From Bicyclus anynana (lineage: Eukaryota; Arthropoda; Insecta; Lepidoptera; Nymphalidae), in contig NC_069106.1 of NCBI RefSeq assembly GCF_947172395.1, positions 7,812,001 to 7,876,000 on the forward strand: a DNA stretch of 64,000 nt, in the 5' to 3' direction. Positions 53,670 to 64,000 of this stretch are shown here, piece after piece. Made by a program: the position numbers and the translations under genes. Each line of letters starts with the position of its first letter. Position 1 is the first letter of the stretch. The notes under the pieces are model-generated. The model saw only the letters and a list, made by a program, of their open reading frames with translations, made no database searches and was not told the origin of the DNA.

Positions 53670-53800
53670 AATTTTTTTTTGCCCTTGATTACAATATCAC
53701 CTGATGGTAAGTGATGACGCAATGGAGGCGACCTAACTTATTAGGCGGAGGATGAAAATCCACTCCTTTCGGTTTCTACACGACATCGAACCTCCTCCTG
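53670..53800 (-). mobile_element. SINE-A, 3' fragment
   Basis: Plus strand: ttttttgcccttgattacaa, tatcacctgatggtaagtg, aggatgaaaatccactcc, cggtttctacacgacatcg. Confidence 0.6.
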
Positions 53801-53812
53801 CCTCCTGTTAAA

Positions 53813-54022
53813 TCTATACTAATATTATAAAGCTGAAGAGTTTGTTTGTTTGTTTGATTGAACGCACTAAAATCAGGAACTACTTTGAAAAATTCTTTCA
53901 GTGTTAGATAGCCCATTTATCGAGGAAGGCTATATTTTATCCTCTTGTCCTACTTATCTCTTATATTATATTATCCTACGGGAACGGGAACCACGCGGGT
54001 GAAACCGCGCGGCATCTACTAG
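53813..54022 (+). mobile_element. HEL element at the left edge of the 5.19-kb duplication
   Basis: Starts tctatactaatattataaag, ends ggcatctactag. The duplication unit begins inside its 5' end at about 53822. The second copy therefore lacks the first nine bases and is joined to a LINE tail instead. Confidence 0.6.
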
Positions 54023-54371
54023 TAAAATTGATAATTTTGATAGCCCCTGAATGTCATGAAATTATTAATTACACTCTCGACCAAGTCTCTTTCAGTGCGC
54101 TTTCATTTGAGACTCCACTCGAAGTATATTTGCAGACATTCGGCTATTCTTCCCCACTTTCACCCCCCCACAACTTTTAAACGGCTCAACCGATTTTCAT
54201 CTAACATGTCTAAGAATACTCCCGCATTATTCACCTTTAATATAAAAAAAAACAAAATTGAAATCGCTTCATCCGCTCGGGAGTTATGGTGACAAAGACA
54301 GACAGACACGTCAAACTTATAACATCTCTCTTTTTGCGCCAGAGGTTAAAAATAAGAGATCATGATCATCA

Positions 54372-54540
54372 TTAACCAGCCGATGGACGTCCACTGCTGG
54401 ACATAGGCCTCTTGCATGGACTTCCAAACAAAATGGTCTCGAGCCGCCAGCATCCAGCGGCTCCCTGCAACCCGCTTGATGTCCTCAATCCACCTAATGG
54501 GGGGTCAACCAACACTGCGCTTTCCGGTGCGGGATGTGGC
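54372..54540 (-). mobile_element. RTE-like LINE 3' end (copy 1; again at 59558)
   Basis: Plus strand: gatggacgtccactgctgg, cggctccctgcaacccgctt, caaccaacactgcgctttcc. 5'-truncated. Confidence 0.65.
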
Positions 54541-54751
54541 AAATATTCTTTAAATAGCTTCAACAATAATTTAAATGTAAATTAAATTAATGTAATGTCT
54601 TAGATTAACATGTTAATTATTTTTGAATAGTCTTTTATTAAAATGACAAACAAGTTTAACTTGCTATTATCTGCGTAAACTAGAACAAACTGTGTATTCA
54701 CAATAGTCTTAAAGTTTATAGTTTTTGGAGTTTACTTCGTATGAATCAATA

Positions 54752-55786
54752 TCTATACTAATATTATAAAGCCGAAGAGTTTGTTTGTTTGATTGAACGC
54801 GCTAATCTCAGGAACTACTGGTCCGATTTGAAAAATTCTTTCAGTGTTAGATAGTCCATTTATCGAGGAAGGCTATAGGGACAACCCACCACCTCCCATG
54901 GCCCTTTCAACCTCTCGGTAATTTGGGCCGAATCGAGGGAGGGCGAACCCGGTACTTGCTCTTTGCGTGTTCCCGGGACGCCTTCTTGACTCCCTACAAG
55001 TTATTTTCTCTTTTCGCTCCTTGTCCCTTGATACTCACTCTCCCCCTTCTGGGGCTGGACGACACACGACGTTGAGATCCGCTTGCCCGCCGCGGTCCAT
55101 GCATCACCTTCGACCGGTGGTCAACGGTCCAGAGCGCTCCGCCTCGCGTGCCACCGATGCGCGAACTCCCGTAGCTTGCCGAAGTTGACCGCCGAGCTAA
55201 CGAGATCCTGGTAGTACACCGGTCCCTCCTCTTCTCTGACGATTCCTTCCAACATTGCACTCCGGAGGTCCTCGTACTCGCCGCATTCCCACAGGACATG
55301 GTGGAGGTCTTCCTCCGCCAGCCCACACACACAGTCGCCAGTCTCGCTGAGGCACATGTCACGCAGGCGCTTCCGGAAGCAGCCGTGACCCGTCAGGACC
55401 TGCGAGGTCTCATAGTCCGGCGCGACCCAGGTCGCCCTGAGTCGGCCAGCCACGTCCGGGAAAAATCGACGTAGTTCACTTCCCTTCGTCTCATTCGCCC
55501 ATCGCTCCTGCCACTCGCGGGTCATGGCCGACCCGATTTCTAGCTTACGCCTGCTCCACTCCCCTTTGGCCGCGGTACTACGCGCCGCATCCAGCCTGGC
55601 AGCACGGATCACCTCGAGATCTGCCGGCAACACGCCCGCCAGAACGGCGAGCGCAGCGGCGCTGTTCGAGCGGTAAGCCTTGGTCAGAAGAACCAAGGCC
55701 GGCGAGGAAGGCTATAGGCTATAAATTATCCCCATATTCCTACGGGAACGGGAACCACGCGGGTGAAACCGCGCGGCGCCAGCTAG
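54752..55786 (+). mobile_element. HEL element split by an R1-like LINE (again at 59938)
   Basis: 5' end tctatactaatattataaag at 54752 and 3' end cgcggcgccagctag at 55786. The interior is interrupted after gaggaaggctatag (54878) and resumes at the duplicate of those 14 bases (55704). Confidence 0.75.
54879..55703 (-). mobile_element. R1-like LINE 3' fragment with 14-bp TSD (again at 60065)
   Basis: A 191-codon minus-strand frame (55696-55121) has VLTGHGCFRKRLRDMCLSET followed by CVCGLAEEDLHHVLWECGEY. This is the C-terminal Cys/His zinc-knuckle region found after the reverse transcriptase in R1-clade LINEs (R1, TRAS, Waldo). The fragment is GC-rich compared with its surroundings, lacks a poly-A tail and is flanked by GAGGAAGGCTATAG on both sides. 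The reverse transcriptase and endonuclease are missing. Confidence 0.8.
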
Positions 55787-56450
55787 AGTCATATATAGCC
55801 GCCGGTATGAAAAAAATATGGGTAGTCAAATTCAATGAACGAATGACAGCGTTACGTTTTTATGCGCAACCTATTTTGCGCACCTTTCACCGTGCGCTGA
55901 ATAGTGCACGCTGTTGGCGTTGGCACCTTTCACTGTTCAGGCGTCAATATTGAGACGTACATAGTATGCTGCGGGGCAACATACACCTATTTGACAGTCG
56001 ATCTGAAAGAGTAAACACCATTCGTGCGTCGGAACCGACACACACTTTTTTTTGTTCGTGTTTTTGCCGTAAGCTCCTTATTCTAGTCACTCACCGTCAA
56101 ATAAGCCCACGAGCAGCGCTAACGGTAGGACATCCGACAAAAATGATAGTGTGTTTATCACCATCTGCATGATGTCATGCGTATCGCGATCAACACACGA
56201 TCAGTTTTATCGGATATCAAGTCGTTAGAGTTACAGGCATGTGGGCTCATTGGATGGTGAGTGGCTAGCATTAATAATTGGACTTCAGCGGCGTCACCAG
56301 GGGTCTGTGCGAGCACAGAAGCATCGCCTGGAAGGGCCCAAAAGTAGAAGATAACAGGCTTGAAGTTGACACTCCAAGGGTCTCATCCGAGACTCTAACC
56401 AGCTACAGGGTCATGCGGTAAAGATATCGTGGCGGTAACTTTATAGTCTA
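55787..56450. other. Unassigned DNA of moderate GC (again in copy 2)
   Basis: Contains small inverted motifs (gcgcaacctattttgcgc; caccgtgcgctgaatagtgcacgctg) and a 68-codon ORF (55966-56172) without domain or splice support. More complex than typical flanking DNA, but no gene could be supported. Confidence 0.35.
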
Positions 56451-56610
56451 GAAGTTCGTTAATAACACTCCCATGATTTGCGGGCGACGGGCGGAAAAAC
56501 TGCGCGGGTATGAACTCGTGCGTGCGGGGAAGTGAGGTGCGTCAGTCGAGGGGTTTTCATTCATCGCTACACGCCCCCCAGCCCGCCCGCATCGGGAGTG
56601 TAACGAAGTT
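56451..56610. mobile_element. M7 GC-rich MITE, full (again at 61634-61793)
   Basis: Left end gaagttcgttaataacactc and right end gggagtgtaacgaagttgc are inverted repeats. The interior is GC-rich with ttcattcatcgctacacgcc. The fullest M7 copy in the window. Confidence 0.65.
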
Positions 56611-56613
56611 GCT

Positions 56614-56803
56614 AAACTATATATATTAGAAAGATTTGATTGTTTATTTGCATTGAACAGGCTCCGAAACTATTGAACCGATTTGAAAAATTCTTTCACT
56701 GTTGTTAAGCTACACTATCCCCGAGTGCTATAGGCTATATTTTATTCCCGTATTCCCACTAGAACGGGAACTACGCGGGTGAAACCGTGCGGCGTCTGCC
56801 ATA
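56614..56803 (+). mobile_element. HEL element, diverged (again in copy 2)
   Basis: ggctccgaaactattgaacc, gatttgaaaaattctttcac, tattttattcccgtattccc, ggtgaaaccgtgcggcg. Confidence 0.5.
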
Positions 56804-57004
56804 ATTAATAAAATAATTACAATAAAAAAACTTACTCAGTATTGAAGTAGGTATCGCATCAACATGGAAACTATCAGAATTCTGCGCAATTATCGACAAC
56901 TTGATAATCTGTTTTTCGGCAGTGATTTAAAGTGTGCGTTTTATAATTATCAATTCGTAAACAACGTATCATTGTATAGAATACATGAAGTTGTTTCTGT
57001 TGTA

Positions 57005-57215
57005 TGTTTACTAGCGCACTCTCACTACTTCGTCCGCGTGGAATTCAGTTTTTCACAAATCCCGCATGAACCATGGACTTTTCCGGGATAAAAAGTAGCC
57101 TTTGTAATCCAAAGTAAAATCTATTTCCATTCCAAATTCAGTCAAATCACTTCGTTAAAGAGTAACAAACATATATACAAACTTTCGCGTTTATAATATT
57201 AGTAGTATTAGATCT
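57005..57215 (-). mobile_element. Helitron-like family 2 element (again in copy 2)
   Basis: Plus strand: acttcgtccgcgtggaattc, ttttccgggataaaaagtag, tccattccaaattcagtcaa, cgcgtttataatattagtag. Confidence 0.5.
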
Positions 57216-57335
57216 TTTAAACTACATATTCAACTGTATCAACATGTATATATCGAAATTGTAGACGAATACATATACCTAGGACATATATACTCGTAGT
57301 CCAGTTAGGTAGATTGAATTTCAAGAAAGTTCGAA

Positions 57336-57535
57336 GAGCCGATAAACGTTGGGGTCCCCATGTGCTGGAATGGCGATCGACCCCCCACCATGTGGACAGA
57401 CAACATCAAGCGAGTCGCAGGAATTCGCTGGATGCAGGCGGCTAAGGATCGTGATGTTTGGATGTGCCTACAAAAGACCTATGTCCTGCAGTGGATCTCC
57501 ATTGGCTGATATGATGATGATGCTAATGAGGGATT
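57336..57535 (+). mobile_element. RTE-like LINE 3' end (again in copy 2)
   Basis: aacatcaagcgagtcgcagg, attcgctggatgcaggcggc, gacctatgtcctgcagtgg, tail gatatgatgatgatg. Confidence 0.65.
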
Positions 57536-57889
57536 AATCTCTGGATCTACTGAACCAATTTCGAAAATCTTTTACCGATAGAAAGTCACGTTATTAGCGA
57601 ATGTTTCTTCCCCGTGTTGCCACGGGAACTACACAGGCGAAACCTGCTAGGAAGCTACATTTAACATTACATTACATGGGTCAACAGCATTCTTAACAAT
57701 AAAGAACAAAGCTTCACCATAAGACAAAAACAACTGTCAGATAAGCTGATGAGTCAGCACTCTACATGGCTTTAATCTTCAGATTATCAGGGACTGATAG
57801 TTGTCCCTTTTCTTGATTTACTTATAAATGTTATTATGAGTCGCCGTCTTATCTTGATAGTCCTTAATTTCGCAAATAAACTGATTCGT

Positions 57890-58230
57890 CATCATCTAAA
57901 CAGCTGACAAACGTCTACCGCTGGCCTCTTAAATGGATTTCAAAACAAAACACGCCAGCATCCAGCGGCTATCTTGATATCCTCCTAGTGGGGGATCAAC
58001 TAACACTGTGCTGTCCAGTACGGGGTTGCCATTCCAGCACTTTAGGACCCCAATATCCAGCAACTCTTTGAACTATGTGCCCTGCCCAATGCCACCTCAT
58101 TCCTGATTCAATCTCACAGAAAAACTCAAAGCATAGCTGGCTCTGAGCCTTCTTATGAGGCCTATATAGTTAACAACCAAGTCTCAGAATCACAGGCAAC
58201 ATGCACTGTTTGAAGGCTTTTGTCTTCAGG
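57890..58230 (-). mobile_element. RTE-like LINE, longer diverged 3' part (again in copy 2)
   Basis: Plus strand: agctgacaaacgtctaccgc, agcatccagcggctatcttg, gggttgccattccagcactt, caatgccacctcattcctga. The last blocks lie upstream of the part kept in other copies. Heavily decayed. Confidence 0.55.
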
Positions 58231-58739
58231 CACTGAGGGATTGCTGACCAAAAGCTTTTCAAATGCTGCCCAGTCGAGTTGGATTTGGTGGTTCACTTCT
58301 TTCTCGAAATTGGACCTACCTAACTGGACCTATATATGTATTTGTCTACAATTTCGAGTGCAGTGTCCTCAACTAAAACTAGGTAGAGCGATACATGAGC
58401 ATTACACATTATTTTTATTTTTTTTTCATATTCACTTTCAGGCCCACCCGTTGAAAAACTCTGCTGAGTTCATTACTTAATACACATTACACATACTTAT
58501 TCGTAATTTTGCTTAATTTGTTACACCAGAGTCAGTACTTCTACATAATTTTCTAGATATCGAAATAATGGTGCAATATTTTCATTTAGCCAACAATAAA
58601 TTAGCGCGTGATACACTGAAAGAGGACATGTGTATGATAAGTTAAGATTGACATATTTTGCTGACTCGATGATAACTCATTTTGATGATGCCACACTGAA
58701 CATGGGGTATGTCCAAGTGGGGACAACTTTTATTGAGTT

Positions 58740-59007
58740 AAAAGAGTTCCTTAATGATAAAGATGCTTGGAGGCCGTTGGATCAGCTTCCACCTTCACAC
58801 AGAAAGTAAAACTATAAGAAATCTAAACAGTAATTGTTATTAATTGTAAATTATAATACTGTATGACTTTTTCAAAAGAGCAACTGTTGAGTTTCTTGCC
58901 GGTATCTTCTCAGCAGAACCTGCCTTCCGAACCGGTGGTAGAATCTTTACAAATAGTCAACTGACGTGTCAAAAGTGCTTGTAAACTGAGCCTACTTGAA
59001 ATAAATG
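58740..59007 (+). mobile_element. LINE 3' end at the duplication junction
   Basis: aaagatgcttggaggccgtt, gatcagcttccaccttcaca, gcttgtaaactgagcctac, ttgaaataaatg. Its tail is cut where copy 2 of the 5.19-kb unit begins. Confidence 0.65.
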
Positions 59008-62000
59008 ATATTATAAAGCTGAAGAGTTTGTTTGTTTGTTTGATTGAACGCACTAAAATCAGGAACTACTTTGAAAAATTCTTTCAGTGTTAGATAGCCC
59101 ATTTATCGAGGAAGGCTATATTTTATCCTCTTGTCCTACTTATCTCTTATATTATATTATCCTACGGGAACGGGAACCACGCGGGTGAAACCGCGCGGCA
59201 TCTACTAGTAAAATTGATAATTTTGATAGCCCCTGAATGTCATGAAATTATTAATTACACTCTCGACCAAGTCTCTTTCAGTGCGCTTTCATTTGAGACT
59301 CCACTCGAAGTATATTTGCAGACATTCGGCTATTCTTCCCCACTTTCACCCCCCCACAACTTTTAAACGGCTCAACCGATTTTCATCTAACATGTCTAAG
59401 AATACTCCCGCATTATTCACCTTTAATATAAAAAAAAACAAAATTGAAATCGCTTCATCCGCTCGGGAGTTATGGTGACAAAGACAGACAGACACGTCAA
59501 ACTTATAACATCTCTCTTTTTGCGCCAGAGGTTAAAAATAAGAGATCATGATCATCATTAACCAGCCGATGGACGTCCACTGCTGGACATAGGCCTCTTG
59601 CATGGACTTCCAAACAAAATGGTCTCGAGCCGCCAGCATCCAGCGGCTCCCTGCAACCCGCTTGATGTCCTCAATCCACCTAATGGGGGGTCAACCAACA
59701 CTGCGCTTTCCGGTGCGGGATGTGGCAAATATTCTTTAAATAGCTTCAACAATAATTTAAATGTAAATTAAATTAATGTAATGTCTTAGATTAACATGTT
59801 AATTATTTTTGAATAGTCTTTTATTAAAATGACAAACAAGTTTAACTTGCTATTATCTGCGTAAACTAGAACAAACTGTGTATTCACAATAGTCTTAAAG
59901 TTTATAGTTTTTGGAGTTTACTTCGTATGAATCAATATCTATACTAATATTATAAAGCCGAAGAGTTTGTTTGTTTGATTGAACGCGCTAATCTCAGGAA
60001 CTACTGGTCCGATTTGAAAAATTCTTTCAGTGTTAGATAGTCCATTTATCGAGGAAGGCTATAGGGACAACCCACCACCTCCCATGGCCCTTTCAACCTC
60101 TCGGTAATTTGGGCCGAATCGAGGGAGGGCGAACCCGGTACTTGCTCTTTGCGTGTTCCCGGGACGCCTTCTTGACTCCCTACAAGTTATTTTCTCTTTT
60201 CGCTCCTTGTCCCTTGATACTCACTCTCCCCCTTCTGGGGCTGGACGACACACGACGTTGAGATCCGCTTGCCCGCCGCGGTCCATGCATCACCTTCGAC
60301 CGGTGGTCAACGGTCCAGAGCGCTCCGCCTCGCGTGCCACCGATGCGCGAACTCCCGTAGCTTGCCGAAGTTGACCGCCGAGCTAACGAGATCCTGGTAG
60401 TACACCGGTCCCTCCTCTTCTCTGACGATTCCTTCCAACATTGCACTCCGGAGGTCCTCGTACTCGCCGCATTCCCACAGGACATGGTGGAGGTCTTCCT
60501 CCGCCAGCCCACACACACAGTCGCCAGTCTCGCTGAGGCACATGTCACGCAGGCGCTTCCGGAAGCAGCCGTGACCCGTCAGGACCTGCGAGGTCTCATA
60601 GTCCGGCGCGACCCAGGTCGCCCTGAGTCGGCCAGCCACGTCCGGGAAAAATCGACGTAGTTCACTTCCCTTCGTCTCATTCGCCCATCGCTCCTGCCAC
60701 TCGCGGGTCATGGCCGACCCGATTTCTAGCTTACGCCTGCTCCACTCCCCTTTGGCCGCGGTACTACGCGCCGCATCCAGCCTGGCAGCACGGATCACCT
60801 CGAGATCTGCCGGCAACACGCCCGCCAGAACGGCGAGCGCAGCGGCGCTGTTCGAGCGGTAAGCCTTGGTCAGAAGAACCAAGGCCGGCGAGGAAGGCTA
60901 TAGGCTATAAATTATCCCCATATTCCTACGGGAACGGGAACCACGCGGGTGAAACCGCGCGGCGCCAGCTAGAGTCATATATAGCCGCCGGTATGAAAAA
61001 AATATGGGTAGTCAAATTCAATGAACGAATGACAGCGTTACGTTTTTATGCGCAACCTATTTTGCGCACCTTTCACCGTGCGCTGAATAGTGCACGCTGT
61101 TGGCGTTGGCACCTTTCACTGTTCAGGCGTCAATATTGAGACGTACATAGTATGCTGCGGGGCAACATACACCTATTTGACAGTCGATCTGAAAGAGTAA
61201 ACACCATTCGTGCGTCGGAACCGACACACACTTTTTTTTGTTCGTGTTTTTGCCGTAAGCTCCTTATTCTAGTCACTCACCGTCAAATAAGCCCACGAGC
61301 AGCGCTAACGGTAGGACATCCGACAAAAATGATAGTGTGTTTATCACCATCTGCATGATGTCATGCGTATCGCGATCAACACACGATCAGTTTTATCGGA
61401 TATCAAGTCGTTAGAGTTACAGGCATGTGGGCTCATTGGATGGTGAGTGGCTAGCATTAATTGGACTTCAGCGGCGTCACCAGGGGTCTGTGCGAGCACA
61501 GAAGCATCGCCTGGAAGGGCCCAAAAGTAGAAGATAACAGGCTTGAAGTTGACACTCCAAGGGTCTCATCCGAGACTCTAACCAGCTACAGGGTCATGCG
61601 GTAAAGATATCGTGGCGGTAACTTTATAGTCTAGAAGTTCGTTAATAACACTCCCATGATTTGCGGGCGACGGGCGGAAAAACTGCGCGGGTATGAACTC
61701 GTGCGTGCGGGGAAGTGAGGTGCGTCAGTCGAGGGGTTTTCATTCATCGCTACACGCCCCCCAGCCCGCCCGCATCGGGAGTGTAACGAAGTTGCTAAAC
61801 TATATATATTAGAAAGATTTGATTGTTTATTTGCATTGAACAGGCTCCGAAACTATTGAACCGATTTGAAAAATTCTTTCACTGTTGTTAAGCTACACTA
61901 TCCCCGAGTGCTATAGGCTATATTTTATTCCCGTATTCCCACTAGAACGGGAACTACGCGGGTGAAACCGTGCGGCGTCTGCCATAATTAATAAAATAAT

Positions 62001-64000
62001 TACAATAAAAAAACTTACTCAGTATTGAAGTAGGTATCGCATCAACATGGAAACTATCAGAATTCTGCGCAATTATCGACAACTTGATAATCTGTTTTTC
62101 GGCAGTGATTTAAAGTGTGCGTTTTATAATTATCAATTCGTAAACAACGTATCATTGTATAGAATACATGAAGTTGTTTCTGTTGTATGTTTACTAGCGC
62201 ACTCTCACTACTTCGTCCGCGTGGAATTCAGTTTTTCACAAATCCCGCATGAACCATGGACTTTTCCGGGATAAAAAGTAGCCTTTGTAATCCAAAGTAA
62301 AATCTATTTCCATTCCAAATTCAGTCAAATCACTTCGTTAAAGAGTAACAAACATATATACAAACTTTCGCGTTTATAATATTAGTAGTATTAGATCTTT
62401 TAAACTACATATTCAACTGTATCAACATGTATATATCGAAATTGTAGACGAATACATATACCTAGGACATATATACTCGTAGTCCAGTTAGGTAGATTGA
62501 ATTTCAAGAAAGTTCGAAGAGCCGATAAACGTTGGGGTCCCCATGTGCTGGAATGGCGATCGACCCCCCACCATGTGGACAGACAACATCAAGCGAGTCG
62601 CAGGAATTCGCTGGATGCAGGCGGCTAAGGATCGTGATGTTTGGATGTGCCTACAAAAGACCTATGTCCTGCAGTGGATCTCCATTGGCTGATATGATGA
62701 TGATGCTAATGAGGGATTAATCTCTGGATCTACTGAACCAATTTCGAAAATCTTTTACCGATAGAAAGTCACGTTATTAGCGAATGTTTCTTCCCCGTGT
62801 TGCCACGGGAACTACACAGGCGAAACCTGCTAGGAAGCTACATTTAACATTACATTACATGGGTCAACAGCATTCTTAACAATAAAGAACAAAGCTTCAC
62901 CATAAGACAAAAACAACTGTCAGATAAGCTGATGAGTCAGCACTCTACATGGCTTTAATCTTCAGATTATCAGGGACTGATAGTTGTCCCTTTTCTTGAT
63001 TTACTTATAAATGTTATTATGAGTCGCCGTCTTATCTTGATAGTCCTTAATTTCGCAAATAAACTGATTCGTCATCATCTAAACAGCTGACAAACGTCTA
63101 CCGCTGGCCTCTTAAATGGATTTCAAAACAAAACACGCCAGCATCCAGCGGCTATCTTGATATCCTCCTAGTGGGGGATCAACTAACACTGTGCTGTCCA
63201 GTACGGGGTTGCCATTCCAGCACTTTAGGACCCCAATATCCAGCAACTCTTTGAACTATGTGCCCTGCCCAATGCCACCTCATTCCTGATTCAATCTCAC
63301 AGAAAAACTCAAAGCATAGCTGGCTCTGAGCCTTCTTATGAGGCCTATATAGTTAACAACCAAGTCTCAGAATCACAGGCAACATGCACTGTTTGAAGGC
63401 TTTTGTCTTCAGGCACTGAGGGATTGCTGACCAAAAGCTTTTCAAATGCTGCCCAGTCGAGTTGGATTTGGTGGTTCACTTCTTTCTCGAAATTGGACCT
63501 ACCTAACTGGACCTATATATGTATTTGTCTACAATTTCGAGTGCAGTGTCCTCAACTAAAACTAGGTAGAGCGATACATGAGCATTACACATTATTTTTA
63601 TTTTTTTTTCATATTCACTTTCAGGCCCACCCGTTGAAAAACTCTGCTGAGTTCATTACTTAATACACATTACACATACTTATTCGTAATTTTGCTTAAT
63701 TTGTTACACCAGAGTCAGTACTTCTACATAATTTTCTAGATATCGAAATAATGGTGCAATATTTTCATTTAGCCAACAATAAATTAGCGCGTGATACACT
63801 GAAAGAGGACATGTGTATGATAAGTTAAGATTGACATATTTTGCTGACTCGATGATAACTCATTTTGATGATGCCACACTGAACATGGGGTATGTCCAAG
63901 TGGGGACAACTTTTATTGAGTTAAAAGAGTTCCTTAATGATAAAGATGCTTGGAGGCCGTTGGATCAGCTTCCACCTTCACACAGAAAGTAAAACTATAA
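59008..64000. repeat. 5.19-kb tandem duplication, copy 2 (runs off the window)
   Basis: Repeats copy 1 at an offset of 5186 bases up to the 3-base gap, then 5183. It holds the same HEL, RTE-like, R1-like, M7 and LINE-tail pieces in the same order (R1-like ORF at 60882-60307). It is still identical at base 64000, where copy 1 would have about 190 bases left. Whether a third copy follows is unknown. Confidence 0.9.

Larger units (their letters stand above)
53822..59007. repeat. 5.19-kb tandem duplication, copy 1
   Basis: 5186 bases followed immediately by a second copy (59008 to at least 64000). By eye the only difference is a 3-base gap: gcattaataattggac near 56268 against gcattaattggac in copy 2. 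The contents are all mobile-element DNA. The junction joins LINE tail sequence (ttgaaataaatg) to the HEL 5' end (atattataaagctg). Confidence 0.9.

Noticed and set aside
55121..55696. 191-aa ORF as a host gene
   Set aside because: It matches the C-terminal region of R1-clade LINEs, has a target-site duplication around it and recurs in the duplicated copy.
52520..64000. Upstream MARCH5 exon with the first RING-CH cysteines
   Set aside because: I looked on the minus strand for a CWVC-type exon with splice sites and did not find one; it is probably beyond the window.

Overview
This is nuclear DNA from a moth or butterfly (Lepidoptera). It is AT-rich, the genes have GT-AG introns, and the space between exons is packed with repeats of lepidopteran type: tRNA-headed SINEs, short Helitron-like elements that start TCTATACTAATA and end CTAG, many MITEs, and 5'-truncated LINEs. 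The species cannot be named from this sequence.

Three genes can be supported. (1) 17617-28587 (+): a complete nine-exon gene for the TFIIH subunit p34 (GTF2H3/Tfb4), 291 aa, a core transcription and nucleotide-excision-repair factor. (2) 33909-36279 (-): a small three-exon gene for a basic 117-aa protein I do not recognise. It has a TATA-like box and initiator at good spacing and a cluster of GATA motifs upstream. (3) 44827-52520 (-): the last three coding exons of a MARCH5 (MARCHF5)-type membrane E3 ubiquitin ligase. Its N-terminal exon(s) were not found and probably lie beyond the right edge. A candidate signal-peptide-like first exon at 10302-10361 (+) is weak.

Layout: 1-17 kb is repeats without a convincing gene, apart from the weak exon. 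17.3-28.7 kb is GTF2H3, with transposons in every large intron. 28.7-44.8 kb is repeats plus the small gene. 44.8-64 kb is MARCH5 with huge introns full of repeats, including a tandem duplication of about 5.19 kb (53822-59007, and 59008 to the window end).

The most unusual feature is that both conserved genes carry a tandem array of damaged copies of one of their own exons just downstream of the real exon. In GTF2H3 the zinc-finger exon 7 is followed by five longer broken copies and several 80-bp mini-units. In MARCH5 the RING/TM1 exon is followed by about six partial copies in a 161-bp repeat. In both, the copies keep the splice donor. Pieces of the same 8-bp-TSD MITE family lie inside the first array and just upstream of the MARCH5 exon. 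The functional effect is unknown; the arrays are directly visible.

Repeat family names used below are mine. SINE-A: head with GTGGCGCAGTGG, tail CTAACTTGTAAAGAATAAA. SINE-B: head with TAGCCCAGTGGATATGACC, tail ATGGGTTGATGATG. HEL: Helitron-like. M1-M8: MITE families. R4, R5: dispersed repeats. RTE-like and R1-like: LINE fragments.
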